From: Firmicutes bacterium CAG:534
GTDB lineage: Bacteria > Bacillota > Clostridia > Lachnospirales > Lachnospiraceae
Direction of reading: 5' to 3'
Assembly: GCA_000436115.1 (NCBI GenBank)
Contig: FR894567.1
Coordinates: 20,514-43,418, forward strand
Length of the DNA: 22,905 nucleotides
Shown: piece after piece, positions 22,188-22,905 of the stretch
Layout of the letters: each line of letters opens with the position of its first letter
Position numbering within the stretch: the stretch's first letter is position 1
The notes under the pieces: generated by a model
Databases searched by the model: none
The model's input: only the letters and a program-made list of their open reading frames with translations
What the model was told of the DNA's origin: nothing
Program-made: the position numbers and the translations under genes

Positions 22188-22905
22188 ATGTATCACGATC
22201 TCACAAAGGGAAGCATTTCACGTTCTCTGCTTCTTTTTGCCCTTTCCATGATAGCTGGAAATATGCTTCAGCAGCTTTATAATATTGCAGATACACTGAT
22301 TGTAGGAAGAGTGCTGGGGAGAAACGCCTTGGCGGCAGTGGGCTCAGCCTATGCGCTGCTGACCTTTCTGACCTCTATCTTTCTGGGGCTCAGCATGGGA
22401 GCAGGAGCTCTTTTTTCCATTTATAAGGGAAAAGGAGAAAAAGAGGCATTAAAGGCGTCCGTGTATCATGGATTTGTTCTGATCATGTCAGTGACCGTCA
22501 TCTTAAACATAGCGGTTTATCTGTTTTTGGATCCTATTTTACATTTCCTGAAGGTGCCAGCCGAAGTCTGGGATGGCATGAGGGAATATCTGCTGATTAT
22601 TTTTGCAGGAATTCTTGCAACATCTCTTTACAACTTTTTTGCCTGCCTGCTCAGGGCGCTGGGAAATTCGGCTGTCCCACTTTGGTTTTTGGCGGTGTCT
22701 GCCCTTGTAAATGTGGGACTTGCCCTTTTGTTTGTGGCAGTTTGGAGATGGGGCATAAGGGGGGCTGCTTTTGCACCCATTCTTGCACAATTCCTTTCCG
22801 GAATTGGGATCACCTGTTATGTTTTTTTCAAATGCAAAGAGCTCTTGCCGGATCGGCGGTGCAGGGACTTGTGAACAGCTTTGGAGCAGTGGTAATGGCG
22901 GCCTT
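22188..22905 (+). pseudogene. MATE-family efflux transporter, interrupted by a deletion; runs off the window
   Basis: ATG 22188 lies behind GAGGAG. The frame encodes the start of a MATE drug/Na+ antiporter: MYHDLTKGSISRSLLLFALS, then GNMLQQLYNIADTLIVGRVLG and about six membrane helices up to CYVFFKCKELLPDR. It then reads RCRDL and stops at 22874. From 22859, in a different frame, AVQGLVNSFGAVVMAA continues, which in relatives comes about 30 residues further on. The segment containing helix 7 is thus missing and the frame is shifted by a deletion of 3n+1 bases near 22850. The rest lies beyond the window. Probably non-functional unless the deletion is an assembly artefact. It follows rarD by 63 bp. 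Confidence 0.78.

Overview
The window looks like a chromosomal segment from a gut-type Clostridia, most probably Lachnospiraceae. I infer this from the gene content: a DUF4130/radical SAM pair, an HPr-like protein without the phosphorylatable His, a PadR-HAAS-DUF4097 operon, a MarR-linked heterodimeric ABC exporter, MetQ and an acidic lipoprotein. Consensus AGGAGG ribosome binding sites and T-tailed hairpin terminators also fit. No rRNA, tRNA, CRISPR array, insertion sequence, integrase or phage gene is visible.

Layout: 1-2.0 kb is a putative DNA modification/repair pair (radical SAM protein cut by the window edge, then a DUF4130 protein). 2.1-2.4 kb is an HPr-like small protein and its terminator. 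2.5-4.9 kb is an XPD/DinG-type helicase carrying an N-terminal PD-(D/E)XK-like nuclease. A 321-bp non-coding gap with DnaA-box-like repeats follows, then a cytosolic GH13 glycosidase (5.3-6.6 kb). 6.7-8.7 kb is a PadR-controlled envelope operon with two copies of a palindromic operator. A convergent ECF transporter S component (8.8-9.4 kb) is divergent from a TraX-like membrane protein. 10.4-14.7 kb is a MarR-ABC-ABC multidrug exporter operon.

14.8-17.1 kb holds a MetQ-type lipoprotein, a damaged RelE/DinJ toxin-antitoxin pair on the minus strand, and a LysR regulator. 17.3-18.5 kb has an acidic lipoprotein built from two 86-residue repeats and an unknown 128-residue protein, which meets a convergent LytTR response regulator with overlapping 3' ends. 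19.35-21.1 kb has a two-part class II aldolase-family protein and ribosomal protein L25. 21.2-22.9 kb has a RarD-like EamA transporter and a MATE transporter.

A recurring oddity is gene disruption. The first ABC exporter subunit is broken by an exact 20-bp tandem duplication, rarD by two single-base insertions, the MATE gene by a deletion, and the toxin by loss of its C-terminal part. Three of the four are drug/metabolite exporters. Whether these are real pseudogenes, reversible slippage events or assembly errors cannot be decided from the sequence alone.

I did not find a clear new multi-gene system. The best leads are the acidic duplicated lipoprotein, the DnaA-box-like cluster and the reversible-looking duplication in the exporter. 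All domain and family names come from reading the translations; no database search was possible.
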